A stretch of 64,000 nucleotides of DNA from the NCBI GenBank assembly GCA_004380135.1, contig QXCR01000023.1:65224-129223 (forward strand), in the 5' to 3' direction. Source of the DNA: Stemphylium vesicarium. Lineage: Eukaryota > Ascomycota > Dothideomycetes > Pleosporales > Pleosporaceae. The notes under the pieces were generated by a model that was not told where the DNA came from, did no database searches, and saw nothing but the letters and a program-made list of their open reading frames with translations. This document shows positions 11,711 through 22,781 of the stretch, in pieces; the stretch's first letter is position 1, and the number at the start of each line of letters is the position of its first letter. The position numbers and the translations under genes are program-made.

Positions 11711-13201
11711 CTTTCACTGGAGGGGATTCGTGGACGTGGAGTGACGCTTCATGGATGGTAGACGTACGGGATGCATAGCTTGTACCTTTAATGCGCGGTT
11801 GCTGTTTAGTTCTATTTTCTTTTTGTTCATAGTTGCTTTGCCATCGTTGCTGTTCTGGTGTTGAGTTCAGAGATTTGCGACCAGTACACCACATAAACAA
11901 CTTGACATACCATTCAATACTATTTTCTTACATTGCTCCATCCGCTTCCTTCTCCCCAATATCGAAAATCCCAACGGTGGTACGCATTCCATGGCGACAG
12001 CGGCGACAGTCGGGCGCGCGAATTCCACCGTCCGCTGCGGAGGAAATTACTTCGGTCTAGGCTTGCGAAGTTCTGTCAAGCACTGCGTAAGCACAACAAG
12101 CTTTTAGGCCTCGGAAAGCTTAGCTTCCTAGTGAGTTGATCAAGATGAGGGCGACTGGCTGGAAATCCGGGGTCGAGCAGGTTGGAAATACGAACTATCG
12201 ACTAGCGTCACTAGCCACGGGCTGTGCATCTCCGGCCGGTCCTTTTCAACCTGTAATTAACCCCGTACTATCGTCGCAGCCGTACCTGTACCTGTACGCC
12301 TGCAGGGGCCGCGGCCAGATTCAAGGCAGTGATCGCGCACGCCTAATCATGCCTTTGTAACTTCCTGGCGAATTCCATTCCTCGCTTTGCAGTATCGGGC
12401 CAGGTAACTCTGCGCAGAGCTGCAGGCAGAAATACCACAGGCTCGCTGACACAAATCATCTTACTACCTAGGTATGCAGTAACCCATGCAGCACTGCCAC
12501 GAATGTATCTCAGCAAGGCTGGACTTCGGTCCGTTGTTGCTTAATGCAAGTCGGCCCTCAGCCACAACTCACCGGCATCGGTGGGCGTCCCTGAACCCTG
12601 TTGCTTACACCCGCTCAATTTTCATCGCAATTATGGACTCTGAAATCCCGAAACTAGTATTTATTTCCGCGCTCTTGTAGCCGGATATCCGGATGCTGAC
12701 TACTAGATACGGTAGGGTGACGGGCTAGGATCGCGAGTAACCAGACGATGTTGAGACTTCCCGTCCACTTGGGCATGTACAGGCAGTATCTGCGCGATCA
12801 ATATTGTGTAAACGTAACTGCCAGGGAAGCCACGATACAATTCGTCTTCCTGACTCTATTTCCCAAACTCTCATCGCGGCAATCCACCAGATTTTATCGT
12901 CTCTTGGCCGCGGGAATCAATTGCTACCTAGATGAAGCCCCTATTTGTTCCTAAAACGTATTCCCCATTACAACAAGAGAAACAAGCAGCACATTCTCTA
13001 AACACGTTATAAATATACTGTAACAAACGATTAAGAGAAGAGGAGCAAAACTCTGAGGAGAGCTGTCGGGAAGGAAGAAAAATGATTACGTAGACCGAGA
13101 CGGAGATGCAAAGGATAAGATGTTCATCACTGGGATTAAGCTGACTGACTACCAGAAAACATGTCATTGACATGGAATGTGTAACAAACGAACGAGCTCG
13201 C
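11711..13201. other. Intergenic, no gene seen
   Basis: About 1.5 kb between the cupredoxin and the convergent cutinase locus. The short open frames lack domains. I found no convincing repeat, tRNA or transposon end here. Confidence 0.5.
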
Positions 13202-13630
13202 TCAGATACCTTCTGCCTGCTGCATAGCGAACTGCGCGGCCATAGTAGCATTATCACCATACGTCAAATGCGCCACGTTAATGAAACCCCCACTACAAAC
13301 AGCATCATCCGGCGCGCAAATGATCATAAATTTGCCGTCCGCCTTGGGAATAGGTGCCGGATTCACTGGATCGCCAAACGTCACAACAGAGTTGATCTTG
13401 GCCATTGTATCTGTTGGCAGCGACTCAGCAGTGCTGCGAACGACGAGGGCGCATTGGGAGTATCCGGATATGACGACTTTGGTGTCGGGGCAGTCGTATA
13501 GGGCTTGGTTGATGAAGCTGGTCCTGTGGAAAGATGATTAGGATTGGTTCTTGGAAGTCTGGACTAACATCGGGCCTGCGTATCGACGTGAGACGATAGA
13601 TAATGTAACGGGCTGGGCCCTAGGTCACAT

Positions 13631-13651
13631 GACTAGGCCACTGGCCTAGTC
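13631..13651. repeat. Perfect 10-bp inverted repeat in the cutinase intron
   Basis: The arms gactaggcca and tggcctagtc are exact complements separated by one base. They sit near the middle of the 301-nt intron, which is about six times the local norm. It may be a hairpin, a dyad binding site or a scar of an inserted element. No target duplication was identified. Confidence 0.6.
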
Positions 13652-14022
13652 GCTGCCTTCCTTCTATCACTCCTTCCGCTGGCAGCAGGCGGAACGTGCG
13701 CCAACCAAAACAAAAGCAGAATGGCCGCTCACTTCCTCTTCTTCTCTTCATCTCGACTGTAAATAGCATCTGGACTAGGTAGCTGGAATACAGTACCTAC
13801 GGACCGTTCATAGATAATACTTACATGCTAGGCACCCCATCCGAGCCATTACGATTAAACCCCGCAAACGAAGCAGGATACTCGACGCCCTGAAACGAAA
13901 CCGACATTCATCCTTTCTTTTCGTTCAAAGCATCGATAAACGGCGGTCCCGTCACCAGCCCGACATTCCCCGGCTCCGTTGTACCTCGAGCAAAAATGAC
14001 AGTTACATTAGCGCAAGGAGTG

Positions 14023-14052
14023 TTTTGCGCTAGGTCGTTTTGCGCTAGGTCG
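14023..14052. repeat. 15-bp tandem duplication inside the cutinase gene
   Basis: The unit ttttgcgctaggtcg occurs twice in tandem. On the coding (minus) strand it encodes a repeated Gln-Asn-Asp-Leu-Ala, so the duplication keeps the reading frame. It lies in the linker before the catalytic domain. Confidence 0.8.
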
Positions 14053-14360
14053 TTTTGCTTGGTCTCGACGCCAGCCGCCTTAGCAAGTACCTCTTGGAAT
14101 GGCGTCAGGATTTTGGCTGAGGCATCGAGGGCTGCGGCACCTTGTGGTAGCGTGCTGATCATGCGGAGAAACATGTTCAGTGGGCCGGAGGGGAACTTGC
14201 GCAATGCCTCTGGGATGGGGATATCGTCTCGCGCACCAAGATTAGATATGTCGACGGCGTAGTCTGCCGAGGCGTGGCCGGGTGCGACGAGAGCCATGTT
14301 GAGAGATCCGAGAAACAATGCCGCAAGGGTAGTTCGGCTGCTGGGTGTTGGGAACAGCAT

Positions 14361-15037
14361 GATGGCGACGAGTTCCTGATGTTGGATACCTAGTTATGGA
14401 AGAGATATGAACCGTGTTTGCGAGAGATGCGAGCGATTTGCCTCGACGCTTATCGAATCTTTCGTCGCTCAGAGAAAAGTTATACTTATAACATTTGCAT
14501 CGCGGGGAGACGTCCCCAGATATTGTTGTGCTTCGCGGCAGAGCGATGACGCTGTATTCTCGGCATATTCCGTGAACAATTGAGCTGATAGGACTGCTCT
14601 CCTTCTACATGCTGTAGCAGACTTGTGATCGACGGTTTGTGGGGTTTCGGAACAAACTCAATACTGGAGGCGGCATGCAGACAACGTGCATGATTGGCTG
14701 AATCTGGGTGGAAGAAGATCACCTCTGCAGGATGTCCTTTCTTGCATAGCGCGGGTCCCAAGAGTGTGGCACTCGGAAACAAACAATCAGGCGATGTTGT
14801 CACGGAAGAGAGTCGAGTTTGCAGTTGAATGGCATTGGATACTTTGTTCACACGAGTCGAAGTGCGGTGAGATGGCTCCGATGCCTGCAACAAGAACTCC
14901 AACAACTGTTTCGGCGGGCCGAGGCGTGGAAACTCCCTTTGACGCGAACTGGACAAGGATCAAAAAGGAAGGATGTATATTACCTATACTGGCTACCTGA
15001 TTAACTCCAAGAATTGCACGTGACGTCTGCTCCTACC
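14361..15037. other. Intergenic, no gene seen
   Basis: About 680 bases. A 156-codon open frame on the minus strand (14486-14956) has no signal peptide, domain or compositional sign of coding. It is treated as chance. Confidence 0.5.
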
Positions 15038-15996
15038 CTACATCATCACCACCTCGGGATGCATGCTCCGCACATGCGACACCAACTTATCTCTTCTATG
15101 AAAAGCTTCACCTCCGCCGCGGATGCTGCGTCGACATTTTGGTATCTCGCACCAAAAGGTGGGTTTTCTGGCGGCATGTATCGTCGTGTAGTGACGCCTC
15201 AACTCCGGGTGACGGGCGAAGGTACGGCCTGCGCATGTATCGGAGTCGCACATGAACTTTCCATTCTCAAGAACGGAGCCGATCTTGCTTGGGGGGTCTT
15301 GCGTGTCGGTCAGGTCGGCCACAGTCCGGGGCTCTTGGTCCCATTCTGGCCCTACTTGGTCCATTTGGGATGGAAATCTACGACGTGAAGACTGCGAAGT
15401 CGTCGAGCGATGGTTGCTGTCGAGGTATGGAACGTCCTGCCAAGAGTCCGTCAAGGACGGATCGTTCCAAGAGTTGGTGAGTGCGGTGGTTGGGTATGGT
15501 GGCACATAGTTGGATACGGATGAGTCCATTGTCCAGGAGGGGAAGTTCATAGTACCGTACAATCCATGTGCATCACGTGGCCACGCGTGTTGTTGCAGAA
15601 TGAATGGAGCTTCATGTGCGTCGGGTGTTGCGGTCCACTGTTGGCCATTGATGCGCATGCCAGTCGTAGAGTATTGGTGGCGCTCTGTTAAGGCGGCGGG
15701 GGTCTCAGTAGCGCTTAGCGCCTCGTCAGCCCCAATCAAGTCGTGCGCCTGCATATACTGATTGCTTTCAACACTAGCATCGGATTGCGGAGGGCTTTCG
15801 CTCAGCAGATTACATTGATCGAAGGCAGAATTCCCCGTAGCTGGACAGATTCATCAGCACCTTTCTTAGGATCAAACGTCGAAAAATCTCGTTGAAGCTT
15901 ACCCTCGACATTGCCGCTAGGTTCAGCCTCAGCCTCAATCTGATCCGAACGGATAGTGTGATCATAGTTTAAGAAGAACGAATAAAAATTCTCCAT
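15038..15996 (-). CDS. C2H2 zinc-finger protein, two exons
   Basis: I join a 5' exon, 15996-15903, to 15840-15038 through a 62-nt GT-AG intron; the total is exactly 299 codons (298 residues). The join changes frame, links ...EPSGNVE to ATGNSAFDQCN and removes an upstream stop. The chosen start is MENFYSFFLNYDH; an in-frame Met 60 nt upstream (16056) is possible. The C-terminus holds two Cys/His clusters: FMCDSDTCAGRTFARHPELR with a following HYTTIH, and FWCEIPKCRRSIRGGG with a following HVRSMHP. This layout is typical of fungal C2H2 proteins whose fingers lie at the very end. The middle is Ser/Thr/Pro/Gln-rich and looks disordered. Probably a nuclear DNA-binding factor; target unknown. Confidence 0.78.
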
Positions 15997-16781
15997 CTTG
16001 CAGCGCAGCCGATGGCAGGGTGAAACAAGATGAAGAACGATAGTACTAGCTGTCAAGGTTGGGGTTTGTAGATCTTGTTCGTGTCAATCTACTTCACAAG
16101 AGAAGCGTGTGATGAGAAGGAAGCAAGAATACTTATGTATCGTGGAGCGACTATGCGCGATCATGAAGGACAGGAGAAGTTGCCCCGGTGTGACTTGTAG
16201 CCAGCATGAGAACTGATGGGCTACATGGCGGCGCGTCGTCGTGAGGGCGATGGAACGGCAGGCGAGGGAGGAAAAATGGTCAACTAAAACAGGACCACAT
16301 CCATCATTCATTCGTGTTCGTCCATGATTCGTCGGGCTGCAAAACTACATTTCAGAAGATAGATGTTTTGTCAAAGGGCCAATCACCAGGGGCGTGTCGC
16401 TCGCTTCCGCAAGATTGTAGTTTTGCGAATGCGGGCAGGGCAAACCCCTCCCGACCGTTTAAGCCTCCCGTACACAGACGCTGCGCCCCCATTACCAGTT
16501 TGAGCAATTCATCCCTGCACGGCCGGGGTCTTGCTGCACACCAAGCAAGAATAGGACTTTTGACCTTCGTCCAATGGCCTTTCATTCAGCTCAACGCCTC
16601 GTGACGTGTGATGCCACTCCAGAGCCTCATCTGTTGACCGTAAGATGGCCCATAAAGCGCCCCTTTACCCGCCTAGTTTGAACTTCATATTGGACAAGCA
16701 CCATTTACTTTGTTTGCTTCGCAGCGTCCTGCGACCAATTCCTGTTGTCTTTTGATATGATTTACTCGAGCAAGGCTGAAG
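15997..16781. other. Divergent intergenic region
   Basis: About 785 bases between the divergently transcribed C2H2 gene (minus) and the Clr5-TPR gene (plus), so it should contain both promoters. Small open frames in it show no domain. Confidence 0.5.
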
Positions 16782-18968
16782 ATGGCCTATCCGCTGCACA
16801 ACATGCCTGATCTGGCAGCAGCCGATCTCTTCCAGCCTGCACACTTTCCTCTCACCTTACGGATGCAACGTCCAAGCGGACACCTTGCGGCTTCACAGTA
16901 TATGCCACAGCCATTCGGTCTGTCTTCGCAGCCACCCACCTACGCGCAGCGCGATGTGGGGTCTGCGGGTGACGGCTATCCCGCGTCGCTTACGGACCCA
17001 CCAGTTCGGTCGCGCAAGCGCAAAGCAGCGACTCTTCGCCTGCACGACTGGGCGCCATACAGAGAACGCATTCTTGAGCTTTATGAGACGGAAACATTGT
17101 CAGAGGTGAAGCATATCATTGCAAAGGAATCTGGTGGCATCTTCAACCCTGGGTAAGTTGACACTATTCGCGTAAACTAAACCACTTCTCCAGTGCACTG
17201 TTGACACGAACACATGTGCAGGATAAGGCAGTACCAAACGATTATTCGTCAATGGAAAAAGAATAAGAATGTACAGCCTCACGAAATGAAGACCATTGTG
17301 CGCAAACTTCAACAAAGAAGACTGGTCGAGACTGACAAGGCTCCGCTCGAGTTTCATGTGCGAGACAAACAAGTGGGACCGGAGAAAATTGCGCGATGGA
17401 TGAAGAGCAAAGGCTTATCGGACAGCCTTCCGTATGCTCCCACTTCGCCGGCATGTAAGTTGACACTAGTTACTTGTCCTTTCTCTTACTAAGGCACCGT
17501 CGTAGTCACTCCCCCTGATCTAACATACCACACAATCTCCGAACCAAGCTCTCCTGCAGCCCTCTCCACAATCTCACCAGTGGCGTCAATTTTTTCGCCT
17601 GAGAGCCGGGGGTCAAAGCTACATCGTCCGCAGATATCGTCGCCTACCCTGTCCATCTCTAGCACGATCCGGTCTCAACTCAGTGTTTTCGCTGAACAAA
17701 GCGCGACCCTTGCATCTCAAGCTCTAGTCCTCTTTCAAGACGGCTACGCTCTTGGTTCTGGCATCAAACAAGAGACAGGCATCCTCGTACGCTCTCGATA
17801 CAGAGCAGACGAGGAAGAGATTTTACGAGATCGGGTCTATAGGGCCGAGATCTCAATGAATGTCAAACCTTCAGTGGTGTTTGAAATGCTGTATTCGCTG
17901 GCCAAAGTACTCCTCAATCAAGGGCGATACAAAGACGCCGAACCGATCGCCCATGGGCTGGTACTAAGATATGTGAGACAAAGCGACGGTAACCACGATG
18001 AAGTTCTCGAAATCTCGGCTTTGTACCTTCTCGGGTTGTTGCTGCTTTATCAAGGGTCTTATAACGAAGCGGAAATATTACATCGGCGAGTGACGAAGAG
18101 AAGACAGATGATCCTTGGGCCAGAACACCGCGACACATTATCTGCTAGGGCCAGCTTGTCGAAAATTCTGGTTCGGAAAGGTTACTATCATGAAGCAGAG
18201 ACAATGGCAAGAGAAACGCTGGCATTGGCAAACAGATTATTCAGCTTCAACCAAGTGGACATATCGTATCATACGGAGACTTTGTTCGAAGCACTGACGT
18301 GCCAAGCTAGGTACGAGGAAGCAGAAACCGTAGCCGAAGAGATCATGAAATTGAGTGTAGAATGGCGAGGCATCGAGCATATGCACACACTAGCGGACAT
18401 GGGCAATTTGGCGGCCATCTTGCAGAAGCAAGGCAAGTATGTGGAATCAGAAGCGATGTTCGTAGACTTGCTAGCATCTTCTACGAAAGTTCTAGGGCCC
18501 AAACACCCGGACACGCTAAAAACTAAAGGTAACATTGCGATTCTCTTAGATCTGAAGGGTGGTCATGAAGAGGCAGAAGCAATGTACAAGGAGGTCTTGG
18601 CTTCAAGGGCGGAAGGGATAGGATCTGAGCATCCAATTACGCTGGCGACTAAGCAAAATCTTGCAAATTGTTTGAGCGACCAAGGCAGGGTTGATGAGGC
18701 GGAAGCATTGTTGAGGGAGGTGGTATCCGCAGAAGAGAGGGTGCTGGGAATGGATCATCCAGACACATTAGCGGGCAAGCACAACCTTGCATTAAGTGTC
18801 GAGATACGGGGCAGGCACAGTGAGGCGGAAGTATTATACAAGGAGGTGGTGTCTGCAAAGAGAAGGATGCTAGCGCCTAATCACCCTGACACGCTTTTGA
18901 CCGTTCGAAATTTGAGAAGACTATTGTCAAGGCAGGGGCGCCATGCTGAGGCACTTCAAGTCGGATAG
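16782..18968 (+). CDS. Clr5-domain protein fused to tetratricopeptide repeats
   Basis: Three exons, 16782-17152, 17222-17454 and 17506-18968, give 688 residues. The N-terminal part is disordered with a basic patch (SRKRKAATLR). It is followed at about residues 85-145 by a Clr5 domain: WAPYRERILELYETE, then IFNPGIRQYQTIIRQWKKNKNV. Clr5 is a fungal N-terminal domain of about 50 residues that looks like a DNA-binding fold. From about residue 290 to the end come kinesin-light-chain-like TPRs. They recur with a signature such as GPEHRDTLSARASL, GPKHPDTLKTKGNIA, GSEHPITLATKQNLA, GMDHPDTLAGKHNLA and APNHPDTLLTVRNLR, six repeats in all. The combination suggests a DNA-linked or NLR-like regulator with a protein-binding array. 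The partner is unknown. Confidence 0.88.
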
Positions 18969-20428
18969 AAACATTTCTTAGGGTCAAGGGAATGTGGTTT
19001 TCGTGTTTATTAGCGAATTGCGGATATCGTAATCATTCATTCTCAAAGCTTCCAGTCCGCCATTGCCAAAACCAATATGCAACAAGAGCCATCGTCTTCA
19101 ATAGTCGTTATCCACCCCAAAGCAGTTCAACGCCAGTTGACATTCATCTATTACTTCCGGATCCCAATCTGACTTCGCTCTTTGATACTAGTAAAAAGAG
19201 TATTTCGATCAATGTGTCATCAAGCGCGCCATCGAACGGTCTGGCATCGCTTCAAGCAATGCGCTAACCCGACAAGAGCGAAAGTGTGCAAGAAATTGCA
19301 CAAGAGATACAATTTAGCTGGCAACTTCTCATCTATGTGGGATAAAGATGTTGACTGTGTAGTACTCAATCATCCAAAGCGACTGCATACTCGTATAAGT
19401 ACTCAACGCAAGCGCGCTTACTCTGGAAGAAAGACAACCGAGAAGTCTAGATCCAGTAGCGCATTTTCGGCGCGCGCCGGATCAGCAATAACAATTTATA
19501 CAACGTGGCAGGAGAGTACTCAACCCCTCGTGGAAGATGCGTGGAAAAGCGTCGCACAAAACGCGCATGCGACTGCGTGTTCTTGAGAACGGGTATCCGG
19601 GACCGTAGTACCACGACGCCGCACAGCAGCATGAGAATCGCGCATCCTTCCGTTAATCGCACGATCACTCCGCACACACATCGTACTCCGATAACAACTC
19701 GATGCGCTATGCAACCTCATGCACACATCCCGTCCGCATCATAAGGATATTCTCCTACGCCAATCGGAATATCTCATCGGTAGTATCGCCCAGCGCAGGA
19801 GATTAATCACTTGCTCTGCGAAAGACCAAGTGGCGTTCGCACCCTGCCCACCCTAGCACCCCCTTACCATTTACCCGGGAAAAGCAAAGAGGAAGAAAAT
19901 TTCACCAGACTCCTGGAGGATGGTTCCGGAGTATTATTCACAGTGTCAAGCATCTAGAAGACAGCACTAGGGTTACATAGATGAATCTCGCGTGGAAAAA
20001 ACGTTCCTTGCATACCTGTACGTTCCTCCCGCGAATACGCAGAGAGCGGGGAACCGACCGACCGACCAACCACTCGCATCGCCGTTGTCGTACCCCCAAT
20101 ATGGCAAAAACACCGTATATGAAGAACAACCAGGGCGCCCATGGGTCTGGAAGTGAAATAATCAATCGGGATGATGGGCATAGAATATTGCTGTTTAAGA
20201 AGGGGAGTGCGCGGACCGTTTATGATTTGAGTTTCCTGACGTTTCGCTGTTGGTAGGATCCATTGTCGATCTGTATTCTACAACCGAACGAACGGACGAG
20301 GTTGAGCGCGGAAATAAGGTCGCTCGCTACAGAAGCCCAAAAAACCGAAAAGGAGACAGAGAGGATTGATTGAGGTCGGACGTCAAACTCAGGATCAGAT
20401 CGTCGCGCACGACGTTCCAATCGATATC
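18969..20428. other. Intergenic, no gene seen
   Basis: About 1.46 kb. A 134-codon open frame at 19182-19586 and a 91-codon one at 19981-20256 lack domains and signal peptides. The latter includes a short accgaccgacc run. I see no RNA gene or transposon end. Confidence 0.5.
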
Positions 20429-20842
20429 ATGAAATTGGCAGTTGTTATTGCGGTTGTTGCGGCGTCGGTTGCGCTTGCATCACCTGCGGCGGTACGTACC
20501 CTAACCATGTCTCACACTCTTCATGGAACTGACGCAAGGCAATAGGTCAACCTCGAACGATCCTTCAGAGAGGTACAGAATGCAGATGGCACTGTTACGA
20601 AACTATCTTGCGTCGAATGTCCCTGCGATGGGTTTCTTGGGATATGCAAATGTGTATGTATACTACGCGATGAATGTAGGGATGTTTGGGCTTACGAGTT
20701 TAGATTCCGCATGGGTGCTGCTGCGCAGATTTACAATGAGAGGGTCCTGTCGAATGGGTTCGCTTTGATGCTACTGGTGTTGATGGCTATGATACAAAAG
20801 GGTGGGGTTTTGTTGCACCCAAAGAGAGAAAAAGGTTACTGA
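20429..20842 (+). CDS. Small secreted cysteine-rich protein (candidate effector-like)
   Basis: Two exons, 20429-20491 and 20546-20842, give 119 residues. The first exon is almost exactly a signal peptide (MKLAVVIAVVAASVALASPAA). The second encodes VNLERSFREVQNADGTVTK and then a dense cluster of seven cysteines, beginning SCVECPCDGFLGICKC and ending CRDVW. The tail includes a hydrophobic stretch (ALMLLVLMAMI), which could mean a membrane anchor or that I have missed a 3' intron and the true end is earlier. No homology is recognised. The signal peptide, small size and Cys content match the usual profile of fungal apoplastic proteins; that function is inference only. Confidence 0.6.
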
Positions 20843-20931
20843 GTGGGGATATAAAGAAAAGTGGCAGACAGGCTTGTAGATTTCCGAAACCAGAAAGGAA
20901 AGGAGGGACATGGAAACTTACATCCACTACT

Positions 20932-22245
20932 TTACTTCTCACCCCCTGCTTCCACATGCTTCTCAGCCTCTTCCCTTTCCTCCTCCGGCCTAATCCACCT
21001 GCGGAACCCAATGGTCATAATGCCCCCAATAGCAACCTGAAAGGCCTGGAAGATGATCGCGGGTATCTGCATCTTCGACTGGTCCACCGGATCAATATTA
21101 ATATACATGACCGACGTAAGCGGCACAACCATCGCCAGCGCCTTTGCTGGACAACAATAACAACAAGCAATAACATCCTTCTTAGGCAACCAAAACATCG
21201 CAGCCGTGAAGCAAATCGCCAACCAAACAAAGTACAGCGCAATAGTGATAAAAACAATGAAGATGATGTTAGAAGGCTTAACCGCCTCGAACGCCCCAGA
21301 CGAAAACGCCTGATCGAAAGTCTGCCAGACCATCGTAAGCAGCGCAACACTCGACAACTTCATCAGCCTCCACTCAAAGAAAACCTTCTTCGCCGCCCGC
21401 GGAAAAGCTCTCTGCACAATCTGCCCCACCAGCATCGGCAGAAAGAGCGAAAGCCCCAGCTGCATGAACACACGCTGGTAAATCCCCGCATACCCCTGCC
21501 CCCGTTGCAGAACCTTACTATACCAACTCCCGGTACTAAGATACATCTGCAAAATAACCGGTGTCAAAAACGGGCACAAAAACTGGCCAATCACACTCTG
21601 CACCACCGTCAGCGCAGCATTGCCATGCGCCTGACGCGTCATAACAACATTACTGCTCATCGTAGTCGGCGCGCTGCCAACGAACAAAAACCCAATCAAC
21701 AGCCACGGATCCATGAAGCGCGGGTTTGTAGCGCACAGGCTGACGATGGCGAAGGTTGCCGCGGAGCACACGAGGTAGCACTGCAATTGAACGAAGAGGT
21801 GCAGTTTCCAGCGCATGTAGTTGCGTAGCATGATGTGCGTGTCGAGGGTGCACCCGTTTATGAAGAAAATGACGGACACGGCGAGGTAGGTTATCACTGT
21901 TCGCTTGCGTTTTTGGGAAGAGACCGGGACTTGGATTTGGGAGGAGATGAGAACGACGAGGCCCATGGCGAGGAGGAACCATTGGTCTTTTAGGAACCAT
22001 TGGAGCACTGAGAGGGCTTTTGCACGCTTGGGTTGTTTTTTCGTAGCTTGCTGACCGGGTTGCTGGCAGTCGTTCGGTAGAGCTTTTGTAGGCGTGCTTG
22101 AAGCTTGATAATCGTCTAATGGAGGTTCGATATCGATAGAGTCCATATTCGTCGCCTTTGCGGTTCGTGCTTCTGCCGTCATATCCACGTCGCCATCTCT
22201 TTCTGCCCGTCTTGTCTCCGAAACACCACGATCCATACTCTTCAT
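20932..22245 (-). CDS. rch1: SBF-like membrane protein, Rch1/SLC10A7 family
   Basis: Intronless, 437 residues. After a 75-residue charged N-terminal tail come about ten hydrophobic helices. The recognisable family landmarks are LSVLQWFLKDQWFLLAMG, FINGCTLDT, VGSAPTTMSSNVVMTRQAHGNAA, and the CCYCCPAKALAMVVPLTSVMY segment late in the protein. This is the sodium/bile-acid cotransporter-like family whose fungal member Rch1 resides in the plasma membrane and limits calcium uptake. The C-terminus is acidic/basic (EEEREEAEKHVEAGGEK) and cytosolic. It is convergent with the small secreted protein at 20429 (90-base gap) and divergent from the MTHFS-like gene. Family assignment is firm; calcium regulation is by analogy. 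Confidence 0.87.
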   Translation of the reverse strand: MKSMDRGVSETRRAERDGDVDMTAEARTAKATNMDSIDIEPPLDDYQASSTPTKALPNDCQQPGQQATKKQPKRAKALSVLQWFLKDQWFLLAMGLVVLISSQIQVPVSSQKRKRTVITYLAVSVIFFINGCTLDTHIMLRNYMRWKLHLFVQLQCYLVCSAATFAIVSLCATNPRFMDPWLLIGFLFVGSAPTTMSSNVVMTRQAHGNAALTVVQSVIGQFLCPFLTPVILQMYLSTGSWYSKVLQRGQGYAGIYQRVFMQLGLSLFLPMLVGQIVQRAFPRAAKKVFFEWRLMKLSSVALLTMVWQTFDQAFSSGAFEAVKPSNIIFIVFITIALYFVWLAICFTAAMFWLPKKDVIACCYCCPAKALAMVVPLTSVMYINIDPVDQSKMQIPAIIFQAFQVAIGGIMTIGFRRWIRPEEEREEAEKHVEAGGEK

Positions 22246-22781
22246 GTTTGATTATCCCGTGAACTCAAAATCCTAGATCGCATGATCATGCTCGTAGACA
22301 AGCATCCAGCCCCAAGATAAATCTATCCGTTGTCGGCAATACGCCGGCCATAACCAGCAAGTAGCCGAAACCAACAGCATATCATGACGCAGGATCTCCA
22401 CCCCCACCGGGTCCCGACTTCGCCCGCCCCCCGCGTCGCGCGCGCCAAATTTTTTCCCTTTGCGATCCTCAGGCAGAAATAAAAGGAATGTATCGCGAGC
22501 GCCGCGAACAACCTCGTGATGCAAAAGTAGCACCGAGATGAAAATGTATAAAAGGTGTAGAAGCTGCGCAGCAAGCTTGCAGCTAAGAGACAAAAACGTC
22601 CGCGGCAAAAGCGTTTAGTCATACAAAGCAATCATATCCGCGCTGCCGCCTGTCAGAATAACCCTACAGCTTAGAGCTACTGCTACCTGTCGGTCATCGT
22701 ACCCTACACAGCTCCCCTCAATCCAGCCATACCTCCGAGCTTACACCCGGCTCCCGCCGTATAACCTCTACCGTACCTCCA
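22246..22781. promoter_or_regulatory. Divergent promoter region
   Basis: About 535 bases between the start codons of the Rch1-like gene (minus) and the MTHFS-like gene (plus). The last 40 bases before 22782 are C-rich. No specific site is identified. Confidence 0.45.

Larger units (their letters stand above)
13202..14360 (-). pseudogene. Cutinase with an in-frame stop and a 301-nt intron
   Basis: Minus strand, exons 14360-13825 and 13523-13202. The summed length is 286 codons and the frame holds throughout except for one TGA at 13910-13908. A signal peptide (MLFPTPSSRTTLAALFLGSL) is followed by cutinase-family marks: NVTVIFARGTTEPGNVG, GPPFIDALN, then after the stop SFQGVEYPASFAG, the nucleophile segment VVISGYSQCALVV, and CAPDDAVC with a following AHLTYGDN. 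The Ser, Asp and His of the triad are therefore all present, but the usual GYSQG reads GYSQC. The TGA lies where related sequences often carry sequence between the ALN helix and the QGV strand; one base (Trp TGG to TGA) could explain it. Alternatives are an unusual splice, a sequencing error or stop readthrough. Cutinases hydrolyse plant cutin esters outside the cell. The intron is far longer than others in the window. Confidence 0.75.

Noticed and set aside
13641..13651. CRISPR-like or phage features suggested by short palindromes
   Set aside because: There are no spaced direct repeats anywhere in the window, and the gene structures are eukaryotic.
14486..14956. 156-codon open frame on the minus strand
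   Set aside because: No signal peptide or motif and no splice partner; likely chance.
20956..21828. 290-codon open frame on the plus strand
   Set aside because: It is the exact antisense of the Rch1-like membrane protein; composition is Arg/His/Asn-rich from reversed hydrophobic codons and it has no domain.
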